Shown: positions 1 to 8,432 of the stretch, piece after piece
How the letters are laid out: each line of letters starts with the position of its first letter
How positions within the stretch are numbered: position 1 is the first letter of the stretch
NCBI GenBank assembly: GCA_016715645.1
Contig: JADJZR010000013.1
Location: 1-64,000, forward strand
Length of the DNA: 64,000 nt
Source: Elusimicrobiota bacterium
Lineage (GTDB): Bacteria > Elusimicrobiota > Elusimicrobia > FEN-1173
Reading direction: 5' to 3'
Translations under genes and position numbers: made by a program
The notes under the pieces: generated by a model
The model's input: the letters and a program-made list of their open reading frames with translations, nothing else
Databases searched by the model: none
What the model was told of the DNA's origin: nothing

Positions 1-573
1 GATAAAATGCGTTATTTGATGGATGGTCCGGGCGGCTTGATGAAAAAGCCAAGTTCTTGCAGGAATTGATCTGGTAGCGGTGAGTGGAGGCGTTTAACGA
101 AACGGGTAAAGCCGAAGCTGGACAAGGACTTTTTCGGAATGCTCCGTTTGCTCCTTGCGGCCTACCAACTTAAAATCACGCTCCAGACATCGACCCGCCC
201 ATCTGGCGGCGTGGGCAGGTGCCGGAGCGATATTCGACCGGGAAAGCTCCACAGCACCTTGCAGGATACGGCGTTTGGACCAACTCCCACCTCCATGTAC
301 CCGTCATTAAATGGTCCGGATCACGGAAGGTCGCGCGATCTTATCGGCCCAGAGACGAAGCCCGAGGCGAGTGCTGTCCTGAGGACGTGCCCCTGAGGGA
401 GGGCTGCGAATCACATACCACTAAGACTTCGGCGACGGATTGTGGCATGACGTGGTTAGAAAAGATCGGCCCCTGGAAACAAACAAGGAGGTTCCCTTTG
501 TTTGAAGGAGCACTGTTCTTTCCGCCAAGAGGACGGCGGTTTTTTGCATGGTTATGAAGAATTGGTGAATTCC
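1..573. other. Region without a recognisable gene
   Basis: All three plus-strand frames and the minus strand were read and none gives a recognisable family. The open stretches are short and interrupted. The only structure I can support is a terminator-like hairpin near the right side of the region. The stretch could be decayed coding sequence, since the neighbouring 5 kb is full of frameshifted genes. Confidence 0.5.
522..545 (+). terminator. Rho-independent terminator-like hairpin
   Basis: The sequence CCGCC-AAGAGGAC-GGCGG forms a 5-bp GC stem with an 8-base loop and is followed directly by six T residues. The shape fits an intrinsic terminator for a transcript coming from the left on the plus strand. 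No gene is recognised upstream, so what it terminates is unknown. Confidence 0.5.
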
Positions 574-732
574 ATGAGGGGACCGGACACGGAAGAGCGT
601 CGGGAGTTCATTCAATGGTTGGGGCGGGAGTTTGACCTGGAAGCTTTCAACGAAGGAAGTCAACGCATCCTTTCGTTTGCGTGGTTGATGAACTTTGGGA
701 CTGAGGCGTCGCGACTGAGGAATCAACGATGA
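574..732 (+). CDS. Small hypothetical protein
   Basis: An ATG at 574 opens a 52-codon frame rich in charged residues (start MRGPDTEERREFIQWLG). Its TGA stop overlaps the ATG of the next fragment at 729, which is typical of a two-gene operon. A longer version starting near 502 would run through the terminator hairpin, so the later start was chosen. I do not recognise the family. The pairing with the next gene fragment suggests they were once co-transcribed, but this could also be an accidental open frame in a decayed region. Confidence 0.3.
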   Translation: MRGPDTEERREFIQWLGREFDLEAFNEGSQRILSFAWLMNFGTEASRLRNQR

Positions 733-812
733 GTTTCCTGAAAACTCCTGAAGCGGCCTTAACTTTGACAGAAGCTGATTACGCAAAACTCCTGTCCGAC
801 CTTCGAAAACTT
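729..812 (+). pseudogene. N-terminal gene fragment cut by a miniature element
   Basis: Twenty-eight codons (MSFLKTPEAALTLTEADYAK...) look like a genuine N-terminus and overlap the preceding small frame by ATGA. At codon 28 the frame enters the 172-bp element at 813-984, after which coding character is lost. The start vaguely resembles the N-terminus of DUF1016/YhcG-type nucleases (a DYxxLLxxL pattern), but too little remains to be sure. The sequence after the element does not continue a recognisable protein. Confidence 0.35.
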
Positions 813-984
813 GTAACTACTCAGGCTCCTCATCCGCTCCTTCCCCCTTCGAAGGTGCCATTGGCATTACGTTTGCAATGCCGGCCGAATAGGCCCGGCT
901 CCGAAGGGCCTTCCCCAAGAGGGGAAGGGAACAAAGATTTTCTCTCCTCTCGGGAGAGGGCAGGGTGAGGGTCTTGGTTGTTAC
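813..984. mobile_element. Miniature inverted-repeat element, copy 1 (172 bp)
   Basis: The element begins GTAACTACTCAGG and ends with the imperfect inverse CTTGGTTGTTAC. It is flanked by GAAAACTT (805-812) and GGAAACTT (985-992), a 7 of 8 match that looks like an 8-bp target duplication. The inside is two GC-rich hairpins (CTTCCCC...GGGGAAGG and CTCTCC...GGAGAG type) ending in GGGCAGGGTGAGGG. The same organisation is seen at 13737-13910 and, degenerate, at 10096-10213. It encodes nothing and is a MITE-type element. Confidence 0.7.
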
Positions 985-1028
985 GGAAACTTTGGGGAAA
1001 CCGGAAGTCGTATTATCCGTTTCACACC

Positions 1029-1058
1029 CTGGATCCCGGCTTTCGCCGGGATGACGGG
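1029..1058. repeat. Dispersed palindromic repeat (VIPAKAGIQ type)
   Basis: CTGGATCCCGGCTTTCGCCGGGATGACGGG has a CCCGGC-TTTC-GCCGGG hairpin and, read on the minus strand, encodes the well-known VIPAKAGIQ peptide. Repeats of this type are scattered between genes in many bacterial genomes. No gene is assigned to it. Confidence 0.7.
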
Positions 1059-1170
1059 AATGGTGAAATTGCTCCGTCGAGACAGGCGGCCATGGCTTAT
1101 TTTTGCAGGTTGCTTGACGGCAACCCTGATTTTTTCCCTCGAAAAATTCGGAAATCCACGCTTCAGGTGG

Positions 1171-1176
1171 TATAAT
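1171..1176 (+). promoter_or_regulatory. Possible extended -10 promoter element
   Basis: GGTGGTATAAT at 1166-1176 contains a perfect TATAAT preceded by TGG, and lies seven bases before the ATG at 1183. No good -35 box is present. The short leader would make the transcript almost leaderless. This supports, but does not prove, expression of the small frame at 1183. Confidence 0.35.
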
Positions 1177-1182
1177 TTACCC

Positions 1183-1387
1183 ATGAAACGAAAATCTCTG
1201 TTTGAAGAGAATGGCTTTCACAAAAGACCCAGTGGCTCATGGGCGGTTTTTAGTGGAAACCGTGGCCGCCTCCACAGCCATCGAAATCGGCCCAGTGCCC
1301 GAAAAAGATGCTCCGAACTTAAAGAACATTCCCGCCACCCCAACAAATCCGTATCGGCAAATAGTCACTTCTCCAAAAGGTCGTTGA
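1183..1387 (+). pseudogene. Small hypothetical protein, one frameshift
   Basis: ATG at 1183 starts MKRKSLFEEN, and after about ten codons the sense continues in the next frame as AFTKDPVAHGRFLVETVAA to a stop at 1387. One extra G near 1212 would explain the shift. The pattern MKRKSLFE-N-x-F-x-K-D-P followed by a V-A-x-S-T-A-I-E block resembles small uncharacterised proteins seen near toxin-antitoxin and Fic genes, from memory only. It overlaps, on the opposite strand, the degraded 3' end of the Fic pseudogene, so at least one of the two ends is not coding. Confidence 0.35.
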
Positions 1388-1906
1388 AGAGACATTCCAT
1401 GGCCTTGCAGTTTCTTCAACCCACCTGGAACCGACGCAAAATAGTCAATCTTCCGTTGGCTCCTTGATCGAATCAAAACAATACGCCGCCCTGACTGAAG
1501 GGCCATAGCTGGCTGGTCACCGCGCGAGCCAGTCGTCCGTTTCTCTCTGGAAGGGATGAATCAACACCAACTCCACATGACCTCAGCCAAGGCCCTCAAG
1601 AACCCTGTTCCTTCCGCAAAGGCGCATGGCGTTTGGCGGAATCAAAACATCTTGTTGAAACCCTCCATCAAACGAGGGATTTGTGCCGCCCCCGCGAAAG
1701 GAAAATCACCCTTCGACATATTCACCTTACGATATTGTCCGCCCATTCGTCAACATTCCAGCCAGGTCCGGCGCATTCCACAAACATCCGACACCCTGGA
1801 ACCGATGGTCTTTGTCATACGTGTGAAGAAAAGACATCAAAGCTTTTTCCAAAGCCACTGCTTCACAGCGGTCCATCTCAGCTTTGGAGGTACGTCCAAC
1901 CTTCAT
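1237..1906 (-). pseudogene. Fic-family AMP-transferase domain protein, frameshifted
   Basis: Fic proteins transfer AMP to target proteins and often act as toxins or effectors. An ATG at 1906, preceded by AAGGAAGG, starts MKVGRTSKAEMDRCEAVALE followed by SFLHTYDKDHRF. Other frames then carry DEWA, QYRKVNMSKGDFPFA, IPRLM, a damaged active-site motif (HPF at 1558-1550, then NGRLARA) and RKIDYFASV, all in the order expected of a Fic domain. At least four frame changes are needed, and the HPFxxGNGR motif itself is broken. It is therefore inactive, unless the indels are sequencing errors. The 3' limit is uncertain. Confidence 0.65.
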
Positions 1907-2155
1907 TACGAAGGACCTTCCTTGAGAACCAGGCTGGAATTGGGCTTCGGGAAGACCGGGAAACGTCGGGTCGGTTTTGGGGTGTCATTTCAACTTTCCT
2001 ATCAGAACCCGTCTCCGTGCTACGACCTAGAGAAACCCGCCGTCCCTCTTCCGAATTTGCCTCCGAGGTCCAGGCCCTCCATAAACGATTAAAACCTCCC
2101 AAAGCCCCTAAGAATCAAGAGGAGTGGGAGGTCTTATATGGACCGAGAATACAAA

Positions 2156-2230
2156 TGGGGTGAGTAACGGATTCGAACCCGCGACCTTCCGGGCTACAGC
2201 CGGACGCTCTCTAACCGCTGAGCCACCACC
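2156..2230 (-). tRNA. Class I tRNA-like gene, anticodon GTA (Tyr)
   Basis: Reading the minus strand gives a D arm GCTC...GAGC, a perfect anticodon stem TCCGG/CCGGA with loop CTGTAGC (anticodon GTA at plus 2195-2197), a five-base variable loop, a GGTTCGAATCC T arm and an encoded CCA. GTA reads tyrosine codons, but bacterial tRNA-Tyr normally has a long variable arm, and this one does not. One C is missing from the T stem and the acceptor stem pairs poorly beyond the first four positions (GGTG with CACC). It may be a divergent, foreign or decayed tRNA, or carry a one-base error. Confidence 0.55.
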
Positions 2231-2429
2231 ATAAATGGAACGATCACCCTCCACTTTTTTCAACGCCGCGGCCCCGCATGCAAGGCGTTGGCGGCGGTTC
2301 CAGAGAACTGAAACCCTGCCGGAGCTACACCCCACAACAGGACATTATACTGCACCGTCGAAAGTTTAGGAGGTTTTGGGTTCGAACGCTAGGGGTGTGT
2401 GTGTAGTGTGGTAAGGTGCAGGGTTCGGC
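2231..2429. other. No feature seen between tRNA-like gene and transporter remnant
   Basis: This stretch contains no open frame that I can relate to a family and no clear terminator. Part of it is probably the decayed 3' end of the transporter pseudogene to its right. Confidence 0.4.
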
Positions 2430-3215
2430 GGCGGCCACGGCGAACTCTTGGGACGCGACCACCAAGCCCCGCCGCTTCCGCTCGATACCAGACGTAAAAA
2501 CGTGTCCCGCTTCTTTCAACAATCCCGCCACCGGAACCGCGAACACCAACCCCACACTCCGCCCAACGTGGCGCCGCATAGGAGCGCAAACGCTCGTAAT
2601 GGGATTGAGATCGACGGCCTTTTCACGATCATCGGCTGAGGAAACCAACTGTCGATGAATGAACGACCACAAACACCACCAGTATCTTCAGCGGTCCCGC
2701 CATGTTCCCATACTGGAAAAACCGCCGCCAACAAAGCCACCGCCGCCCAGCACCGGGCCGAAATAGTAGGGATCATGTTGGCCGCCCCCGTTAAAACCCC
2801 CGATCAACGCCGCGTAGTCCACCCCTATCGCGCGCAACGCCAGCACCGTGATGAGTCCGACCAAAAACGCCCCAAAAGAACCCGCGCGTGTAGTTACCGA
2901 ACACCCGGCCAAACTTGTTCAACAAACTGAGAAACCGTTCCACCCAGCCTCCGGGACAGGCGTCCAAGGCCATCTGAGCCGTTTGGGCCCCCCCGCGCAA
3001 AAAGAAATAAGCGATGAACGGCGCCAACATCAAGTTAATCACGAACGTCAACACCGACGCAAACACCGCCGACGAATGCCACACATTGGTTTGAACCCAC
3101 GCCATGGAACCGGTGATGGCTCGTTCCAACACTTTGGTCTCTTGAAAAATGGGCCAGGCAAACTCCACCGACGTTTGCACTTTACGCATGGCGGTTTCGG
3201 GATGATCCGGTTCAT
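2430..3215 (-). pseudogene. AI-2E family transporter, truncated and frameshifted
   Basis: Three minus frames together give the second half of an AI-2E (PerM/YdiK) type membrane protein. The pieces, in order, are VLTFVINLMLAPFIAYFFLRGG, FGNYTRG, FLVGLITVLALRAIGVDYAAL, FGPVLGG, a PMIVKRP block and the terminal FAVPVAGLLKEAG. Such proteins are eight-helix exporters of unclear substrates. The usual first half is absent: an ATG at 3215 overlaps the stop of the upstream gene. At least three indels are needed. It follows the cyclic-nucleotide-binding gene in the same direction and was probably in its operon. Confidence 0.65.
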
Positions 3216-3798
3216 TGAACAGGCCGATCCTCGGCGCAAGAAAGTCGAGGCAATCGCCGTTCCCGTCGAAGTCGAGCGCTCAACAGCCGGGCCAACGCGT
3301 GCAAAATCAGCGCGGCCGCCCGGGGCGATTGGGCCTCGCAAGAGATCAAAATGGTCCTTATATAACACGCAAGCGGGTGGTCTCCAACGCGCGGCAGGTG
3401 GCCGATCGGGGCAGTTCGTCCAAAAAACCATTTCGCCGAAAAAGTCTCCGGGACCGAATTTGGCCACAGGTTCAAAACGTCCGTCAATGGGTTTCGGCGC
3501 AAGACTTCCACGCTTCCTTCCGCAACAATAAAAAGGCGTCGCCCAAATGCCCTTCTTGGAACACGACATCCCGGGGGCATAGGTTTTTTCCATGGTCCGG
3601 TTAACCAGCCGGGCCAGGTCCCAGCGGCCCAAATCTTTAAACAGAAGGATTCCTCGGAAAACCGGATTTTGTGACGGTGGACCGGATCGCCCAAAAATCG
3701 TTCCACAGACGCGCGCACCCGTGCGCTCATGCGCCCCAACATCCTTGCCGCGGCGCGGGAGATTCCAGCAGGTCCGCCGATAGGTCCGCGCTATTCAT
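3212..3798 (-). pseudogene. Cyclic-nucleotide-binding domain protein, frameshifted
   Basis: The ATG at 3798 has a GGAGAG ribosome site. Pieces in three frames reconstruct a CAP_ED domain: RVRASVERFLGDPVHRHKI, then DLARLVNRTMEKTYAPG, FIVAEGSVEVLRRNPLTD, PVAKFGPGDFFGEMVF (the conserved FGE phosphate-cassette region) and a C-terminal ALILHALARLLSARLR helix. It has no visible DNA-binding domain, so it probably acts as a cAMP- or cGMP-type sensor in a protein partnership. At least four single-base shifts occur. It starts 16 bp after the preceding small membrane protein gene. Confidence 0.7.
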
Positions 3799-3814
3799 CG
3801 TTCTCTCCACATCC

Positions 3815-4108
3815 TCAAACGGGTTTTTCTTTCCTTTTTACGTCGAAAGAATTGACCATACTGTAAAGGAGCCCGGCGCCCAACAAACCTTTTTTTCCAA
3901 AAGCCCCGCCAACCCCACCGCCACTTGCCCCAACGCCGGCCATGTCGCCCACCCGGTGAACCTGCTCAGCGGCCTGATGGGCGGCTGTTTCCACGGCTTT
4001 CGCGGTGCGCCGCAGTTGCATCACCAAAACCACCAACGCCGCCGCACCCACCACGATGGTCACGACAACCACGGTTAACAGAATCGCAATATACAATTCA
4101 ATGGTCAT
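3815..4108 (-). CDS. Small membrane-anchored protein, DUF948-like
   Basis: A 97-residue protein starting at 4108 behind a GGAGGG ribosome site. Residues 5-31 are one strongly hydrophobic helix (YIAILLTVVVVTIVVGAAAL), followed by a polar amphipathic stretch with KAVETAAHQAAEQV and a glycine-rich tail. The pattern, an N-terminal anchor followed by a coiled segment, is that of DUF948/YtxG-type envelope or stress proteins. This gene is intact while both neighbours are frameshifted. Its role is unknown. Confidence 0.6.
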   Translation of the reverse strand: MTIELYIAILLTVVVVTIVVGAAALVVLVMQLRRTAKAVETAAHQAAEQVHRVGDMAGVGASGGGVGGAFGKKGLLGAGLLYSMVNSFDVKRKEKPV

Positions 4109-5044
4109 GGAATACCCTCCAAACAGTATTGTCGAGATACCGAAAAATTTCAAGGTGTTTTCGGGAGGAAGGGAACTCAACGAAACGGAAGAGTCGGAAA
4201 TATGAATCCGCCCCGGTCGCGTCAGAGTCGGTCCCTGAGGTTCCTTCCAGGTCCAGGGCTTGACGAAAAGCGTGATTCCAGACCAGGCCGACCAAACCCG
4301 ACGTTGCGGTGATGACCACCGATTCCAACACATGGTTGGTGAAGGTGGGTCTGTTGGGAATGGCACTGAACACGGAAAAGGCGCCGCACAGGACAACGAA
4401 CAAAAATCCCTGGAGAAAAAAGAGATTAATCCGAAGGTCCCGCGTCAAAAAGCGGCTACGCTCAAAAGCCGATAAGAAACCTTCTCCTTCATGAACAACC
4501 ACGAACGGCCCGAACGAATAGGGCAGTCCAAACGTCATTCCCCCCAACGCCAGAAGAGGGAGTAAACCCCAACCGGCCGACACTGAGGCGGGCGCCGTGA
4601 GCGTAGCCCCAACGGGGCCACGGCCCCCGGTAGCCACCACGCAAACATTTGCACCACCGCCAGGGCTCCGCCCAACGCCAAGAGGGCCAAACAAACGAGC
4701 CCGAACGTGATCGAAAACAGGTGGGGAACCGTAAACAAAGAGGATAAGCCCGGATTGCCGCCGTCGTGCTCCTGATTGGCCACGTGAGCCGAAAATCCAA
4801 ACGGCCAGGCGGACAATAAAAGCGCTTCCAAAAGACGTTCTCCCAAACGAACCGGCCCTCCGCCCAAAGACAGAAACGACATCAGCACATGGTGGAACAC
4901 GCCCACCAAGAGCCCCGCCGCTATCCAAAGAAAAATATGGGAAAATAAAACCCGCGTCCCGAACGACAACGCGGTTTGTATGGAAATGGTTCGAAACGTG
5001 AGATTGACGACAGTTTTCCGAGTGGACTCCGGCGCGAAGGTCAA
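4098..5044 (-). pseudogene. Polytopic membrane protein, frameshifted
   Basis: It starts with TTG at 5044, overlapping the purB stop as TTGA. The first frame carries FLWIAAGLLVGVFHHVLMSF, an SLFTVPHLFSITFGLVCLALL segment and a VVQMFAWWLPGAVAPL segment. After a shift near 4600 the second frame carries PYSFGPFVVVHEGEGFLSAFERSRFLTR and two more hydrophobic helices. The motif P-x5-VVxEGxGxxxAxxRSRxLxR resembles the six-helix domain found with glycerophosphodiester phosphodiesterases and DUF975-like proteins. No substrate can be named. Confidence 0.55.
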
Positions 5045-6332
5045 ACCAACGCCCGTCGAATAATTGCCGGGATGTTGCGATAAAACGGCGACAAATCAAA
5101 ACAGGCCGACACCTCCGCCGCCGTCAACCGCTCCGTCACCCGCGTGTCGGCCTCGAGGGCGGGCCGAAACGGAACTCCCTGGGTCCAAGCCCGCAACGCG
5201 TGCCCTTGAACAATTTCGTAGGCCTCTTGTTTGGGGTAACCCTTTTTTGGTTAGGGCCACCACCACCCGTTGGGAACACACGATGTCGGCGGTTTTGGCC
5301 ATGTTGGCTTTCATGCGATCGGGATACACCTGTAAATTTTCCAAAACGCACGCAAAGCGGTGGAGCATGTAATCCAAGGTAATGGCGGCGTCGGGCAAAA
5401 TCACCCGTTCCACCGACGAATGGGAAATGTCCCGTTCGTGCCACAGGGCAATGTTTTCCAGGCCGGCGTCACGTAGGAACGCAATAACCGCGCCAAACCG
5501 CACATATTTTCCGACGCCACAGGGTTTCGCTTGTGGGGCATGGCGCTGGATCCCTTTTTGGCCCTTGGTGAACGGCTCTTCAACTTCCAGCATTCTCGGT
5601 CCGTTGCAAATGGCGGATTTCGGTGGCGATCCGTTCGATCGCCGCCCCGCACAAAGCGATGGATTGGATAAACACCGCGTGCCGGTCCCGCGGGACCACT
5701 TGGGTGGAAACGGGTTCCGGCTTCAGACCCAATTTCTTGCACACGACCGCTTCCACACGGGGATCCAAATGGGCGAAATTTCCCATGGCGCCCGACAGCT
5801 GGCCGAACGCCACGTCTTGACGCGCGTAGCGAAGGCGATCCACGTTCCGTTTCAGTTCGGTATACCAGCCCGCCACTTTAAACCCGAACGTGATGGGTTC
5901 GCCGTGAACACCGTGACTGCGCCCCATCAACGGGGTGGCCGCGTGCTTTAACGCCAGGCGTTTCACCGGAATCATCAACCGGTGAAGACCCGCGATGTAG
6001 CAAATCCAACGCTTTCACCATTTGCACCGCCAGGGCCGTGTCCAAGACGTCGGACGATGTGAGCCCCGGTGCAACACCTTTGCGGCCCGACCCGCTTTTT
6101 CTTCGATTTGAGTCAGAAAAGCGATGACATCGTGTTTCGTGACGGACTCGATTTCCAAAATACGCCCCACGTCCACCTGGGCTTTTTTTCGCAACATCCG
6201 CACCGCCCGACGGTCCTCCCGCGTTTTGCAATAGGCTTCGGCGGCCAAAATTTCAATTTCCAAAATCGTCTTCCAACGGAATTCGTCGGTCCACAACGCC
6301 GCCATCTCCGGACGACTGTATCGGGCGATCAT
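5041..6332 (-). pseudogene. purB: Adenylosuccinate lyase, frameshifted in this sequence
   Basis: PurB cleaves SAICAR and adenylosuccinate in purine synthesis. The start MIARYSRPEMAALWTDE at 6332 overlaps the purN stop (ATGA). Later frames give GLTSSDVLDTA, MGRSHGVHGEPITFG (the substrate-binding SHG-H motif), GQLSGAMGNFAHL, the signature loop SSAMPHKRNPVASEN, WHERDISHSSVERV and a tail ending IIRRALV at 5041. About five indels are needed over 1.29 kb, giving the roughly 430 residues normal for the family. Because the gene is essential in most bacteria and all motifs are preserved, sequencing error is likelier than true decay. Confidence 0.85.
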
Positions 6333-6922
6333 AAAGTCTCCTGGGCCACAAACTGGGCCAGTGTTTCCGGATACAACCGATGTTCTTCAATCAGAACCCG
6401 AGCGGCCAAAGTTTCGGGGGTATCCCCGGCAAACACCGGCACTTTGGCTTGGGCGAGCGTGGGCCCGTGGTCAAAATGGTCGTCGACCACATGAACCGTG
6501 CATCCCGACTCGGTCTCGCCCGCCGCCAACACCGCCTCGTGAACGTGGGGACCGAACATTCCTTTTCCGCCGAACTTCGGCAAAAGAGCCGGATGGATGT
6601 TAAGCACTCGGCCGGGAAAGGCGCGAAGGAGCCCCGGTTCCACTTTCAACAAAAACCCGGCCAGGCACACCACCTTCACGTCCCGGGCTCTCAGCTCGGC
6701 CGCCACCCGTTCGTAATAGGCGTTGCGATCGTCAAAATCTTTTGGCTCGATCACCAGCGCCTCCACACCCAGCCGAACCGCCCGAGTCAATGCGCCCACA
6801 GCGGGTTTGTTGGTGACCAACACGCGCATTCGCGCGCCCGGCACACGGCCGTCCCGGCAGGCTTTCGCCAGCGATTCGAAATTGGACCCGCCCCCCGACG
6901 CCAAAACGCCGATTTCGATCAT
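6329..6922 (-). CDS. purN: Phosphoribosylglycinamide formyltransferase
   Basis: This 197-residue enzyme formylates GAR with 10-formyl-THF, the third step of purine synthesis. It begins MIEIGVLASGGGSNFESLA, with the phosphate loop GGGSN, and contains the catalytic set N-x-H (VLNIHPALLPKF, residues about 105-116) and the downstream D-x-G region (VDDHFDHGP). The length is normal. It starts six bases after purM and overlaps purB by four, so it sits inside the pyr-pur operon. Confidence 0.95.
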   Translation of the reverse strand: MIEIGVLASGGGSNFESLAKACRDGRVPGARMRVLVTNKPAVGALTRAVRLGVEALVIEPKDFDDRNAYYERVAAELRARDVKVVCLAGFLLKVEPGLLRAFPGRVLNIHPALLPKFGGKGMFGPHVHEAVLAAGETESGCTVHVVDDHFDHGPTLAQAKVPVFAGDTPETLAARVLIEEHRLYPETLAQFVAQETL

Positions 6923-6928
6923 CGATCT

Positions 6929-7900
6929 TTACCGGTACCGAACAATCCGGGTTCCTTTTTCCACCCGCCCCACGTCGTAACAGGGGGCGAGGGCCTTTTT
7001 AACCGCCGCGGCCTTGTCCGGCGCCACCGCCACCACCAACCCCAACCCCATGTTGAAAGTGCGGTGCATTTCATCGTCACTCACGTTGCCCCGCCGACGG
7101 ATTTCCGCAAACACATCGGGCAACGGCCACGTGGCCAAATGAAACACCGCGTCGCAGTTTTTCGGCAAAAAGCGCGGCACATTTTCGGTGATTCCCCCGC
7201 CGGTAATGTGGGCGATGCCTTTGATGGATCCCGGAAATTTCGCCAGGGCGGCCAGGACTGGTTTCACATAGATCCGCGTGGGGGCCAACAACGCGGTCCC
7301 CCACTTTTTTAAGTCCGCCCCCCGGAACAACACCCGAACCAACGAGTAACCGTTGGAGTGCACCCCGGAACTGGGAAGGCCCAACAGCACGTCTCCCGGA
7401 CGAATGGTTTCGTTGCGAACCCGCTGGGGTTCGTCCACAACGCCCACAGCGAAACCGGCCAAATCGTATTCCCCCGGCTTGTAAAAACCGGGCATTTCGG
7501 CGGTTTCGCCGCCGATCAACGCGCACCCGGCTTGCTTGCATCCGTCGATCATCCCGTTGATGACCCGCTCGGCGACACCCACGTCCAGCCGGCCGGTGGC
7601 AAAATAGTCCAGAAAAAAGAGCGGCCGGGCCCCCGTGCAAATCAAGTCGTTCACGTTCATGGCCACCAGGTCAATGCCGATGGTGTCGTGATGGTTCAAC
7701 TCTTGGGCCACTTTGAGTTTGGTGCCGACGCCGTCCGTGCAACCCACCAGAAATGGATTTTTGAGCCCCTTGGGAAACGGGAACAGACCCGCAAAGTCAC
7801 CGATGGCCGGAAGCCGTTTTTTGATGCGGTCCACCAACGCGTCGCCCGCCACGATGTCCACGCCCGCTTTTTTGTAGGTCCAACTTTTTTTGGTCGCCAT
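6929..7900 (-). CDS. purM: Phosphoribosylformylglycinamidine cyclo-ligase (AIR synthetase)
   Basis: PurM closes the imidazole ring of AIR using ATP, the fifth purine step. The 323-residue protein opens with WTYKKAGVDIVAGDALVDRIK and has the glycine-rich GCTDGVGTKLKVA motif, the DLVAMNVNDLICTGA helix, an ALIGGETAEMPGFY loop and the C-terminal IAHITGGGITENVPR. Length and motifs are typical. The ATG at 7900 overlaps the pyrE stop by one base (TAATG), so translation is coupled. Grouping purM-purN-purB directly behind pyrE links purine and pyrimidine genes in one transcript. Confidence 0.96.
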   Translation of the reverse strand: MATKKSWTYKKAGVDIVAGDALVDRIKKRLPAIGDFAGLFPFPKGLKNPFLVGCTDGVGTKLKVAQELNHHDTIGIDLVAMNVNDLICTGARPLFFLDYFATGRLDVGVAERVINGMIDGCKQAGCALIGGETAEMPGFYKPGEYDLAGFAVGVVDEPQRVRNETIRPGDVLLGLPSSGVHSNGYSLVRVLFRGADLKKWGTALLAPTRIYVKPVLAALAKFPGSIKGIAHITGGGITENVPRFLPKNCDAVFHLATWPLPDVFAEIRRRGNVSDDEMHRTFNMGLGLVVAVAPDKAAAVKKALAPCYDVGRVEKGTRIVRYR

Positions 7901-8430
7901 TATTTGTCTCCCGCCTCGCGAAGTTCGCGGGCTCTAAAAAGTGGGGCCAACGTCAGCCCCGCCTTTTTCAGGTTGTCCGAACCGCCGGATTCCCGATCAA
8001 TCACGCACAGCACCGTCTCAATCAGAGCGCCTTGCTCGCGCAAAGCGCGCACGCCGTCCAAAATAGCGCCGCCGGTGGTCACCACGTCTTCGACCACCGC
8101 CACTTTTTTTCCATTGAAGTCGATCCCCTCGGCCAGTTTGCAGGTGCCGTAGGTCTTAGCCTCTTTTCGAACAAAAATCTGGGGCAACCCCGTTTCCAAC
8201 GAAAGCGCCGTGGCCACGGGAATCCCGCCCATTTCCAACCCAGCGAGGATCTCCGTGCCCGTGGGAATAAGGGGACGAAGTCCCCGGGCGATGTCCCGGA
8301 GCAGGTCCGGGCGGGACTCAAACAGATATTTGTCAAAATATTCCGCCGACGTCGCCCCGCTTCGAAGTCGGAACGATCCTTTTAAGTTGCAAACGGTGAA
8401 AATTTTTTTCGCCAACAGCGATCGGTCCAC
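7900..8430 (-). CDS. pyrE: Orotate phosphoribosyltransferase
   Basis: PyrE adds PRPP to orotate to make OMP. I chose the GTG at 8430, preceded by AGGAGATAGGC and two bases after the pyrF stop, giving 176 residues starting VDRSLLAKKIFTVC. The open frame extends further upstream, but that part only shadows pyrF. Key features are GSFRLRSGATSAEYFDKY, the GLEMGGIPVA segment and the PRPP-binding loop VAVVEDVVTTGGAI. The short length with an early hyper-conserved FxLRSG motif is normal for the family. Confidence 0.94.
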   Translation of the reverse strand: MDRSLLAKKIFTVCNLKGSFRLRSGATSAEYFDKYLFESRPDLLRDIARGLRPLIPTGTEILAGLEMGGIPVATALSLETGLPQIFVRKEAKTYGTCKLAEGIDFNGKKVAVVEDVVTTGGAILDGVRALREQGALIETVLCVIDRESGGSDNLKKAGLTLAPLFRARELREAGDK

Positions 8431-8432
8431 GC

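Noticed and set aside
1..520. Structured RNA (RNase P, SRP or tmRNA) at the left edge
   Set aside because: None of the conserved core sequences of these RNAs is present.
1556..2163. Long plus-strand open frames (178 and 176 codons)
   Set aside because: They are the antisense of the Fic pseudogene, which explains their length. The predicted proteins are rich in Pro, Arg and Ser and match nothing.
2430..3798. Single cyclic-nucleotide-gated channel
   Set aside because: The binding domain and transporter part are separated by an overlapping stop and start, and the membrane half matches AI-2E transporters rather than channels.
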